From assembly GCA_024256265.1 (NCBI GenBank), contig JACGUK010000055.1, positions 1 through 6,889 on the forward strand: a DNA stretch of 6,889 nt, in the 5' to 3' direction. The translations under genes and the position numbers were made by a program. Source of the stretch: an archaeon (GTDB lineage: Archaea > Thermoproteota > Nitrososphaeria > Nitrososphaerales > JACAEJ01). Below are positions 6,825 through 6,889 of this stretch, one piece after another (within the stretch, counting starts at the first letter, position 1; each line of letters opens with the position of its first letter). The notes under the pieces are model-generated. The model saw nothing but the letters and a program-made list of their open reading frames with translations. It ran no database searches and was not told where the DNA came from.

Positions 6825-6889
6825 ATGAAAACAGAAGCATCACGCCCTTATGTGATATTAAATGCAGCCATGACCATAGATGGCAAGAT
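6825..6889 (+). CDS. arfC: 2,5-diamino-6-ribosylamino-pyrimidinone 5'-phosphate reductase, N-terminus only
   Basis: Only 21 complete codons are visible before the right edge. They read SRPYVILNAAMTIDGK from residue 6, the opening of the RibD C-terminal/Rib7-type reductase domain, in which the strand PYVxxxxAxxxDGK begins the NADPH-binding fold. In archaea this enzyme reduces the ribosyl side chain to ribityl before deamination. The protein starts at the reductase domain, so there is no N-terminal cytidine-deaminase-like domain as in bacterial RibD, and a separate deaminase is needed. The ATG at 6825 has no Shine-Dalgarno sequence and may be leaderless from the TATA-like box at 6795-6801. A dihydrofolate-reductase-like relative cannot be excluded on 21 residues, but the operon context makes arfC the best call. 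Confidence 0.82.
   Translation, partial: MKTEASRPYVILNAAMTIDGK

Overview
The window is archaeal chromosomal DNA, moderately AT-rich. The evidence is an archaeal/eukaryotic-type ATP-dependent DNA ligase, GTP cyclohydrolase III, an archaeal-type riboflavin synthase, and TATA boxes about 25-27 bases upstream of ATG codons that lack a ribosome binding site. I cannot fix the lineage from the sequence alone; a thaumarchaeal/TACK-type or euryarchaeal host would both fit.

Left arm (1-2133, minus strand): a nickel-responsive NikR-type repressor gene is followed by an almost complete DNA ligase gene that runs off the left edge. Centre (2134-2745): a divergent promoter region holds a 26-bp near-perfect palindrome with core TATTAC-N14-GTAATA, a good NikR operator candidate. 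It faces a gene for a small, probably three-helix membrane protein. Behind that gene is a GC-rich stretch carrying a 50-codon hydrophobic reading frame, perhaps a tiny gene or a remnant.

Right arm (2746-6889, plus strand): a compact flavin operon. The order is ribB (dihydroxybutanone-phosphate synthase), archaeal ribC (riboflavin synthase), ribH (lumazine synthase), arfA (GTP cyclohydrolase III), an amidohydrolase-superfamily deaminase-like gene, a minimal nucleotidyltransferase, then, after a 40-base gap with its own TATA-like box, the first 21 codons of arfC (the RibD-type reductase). Genes touch or overlap by a few bases, and several have clear Shine-Dalgarno sequences.

Together these genes cover GTP ring opening, side-chain reduction, the four-carbon unit, lumazine formation and riboflavin formation. 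Missing from view are the deformylase (ArfB, creatininase family), the pyrimidine deaminase and the phosphatase. The reductase starts directly at its reductase domain, so it lacks the deaminase domain of bacterial RibD. The amidohydrolase, translationally coupled to arfA and carrying the HxH / HxxE / H / CPxxN / GTD signature of guanine and cytosine deaminases, is therefore a strong candidate for a missing pathway enzyme. This is the most interesting observation in the window.
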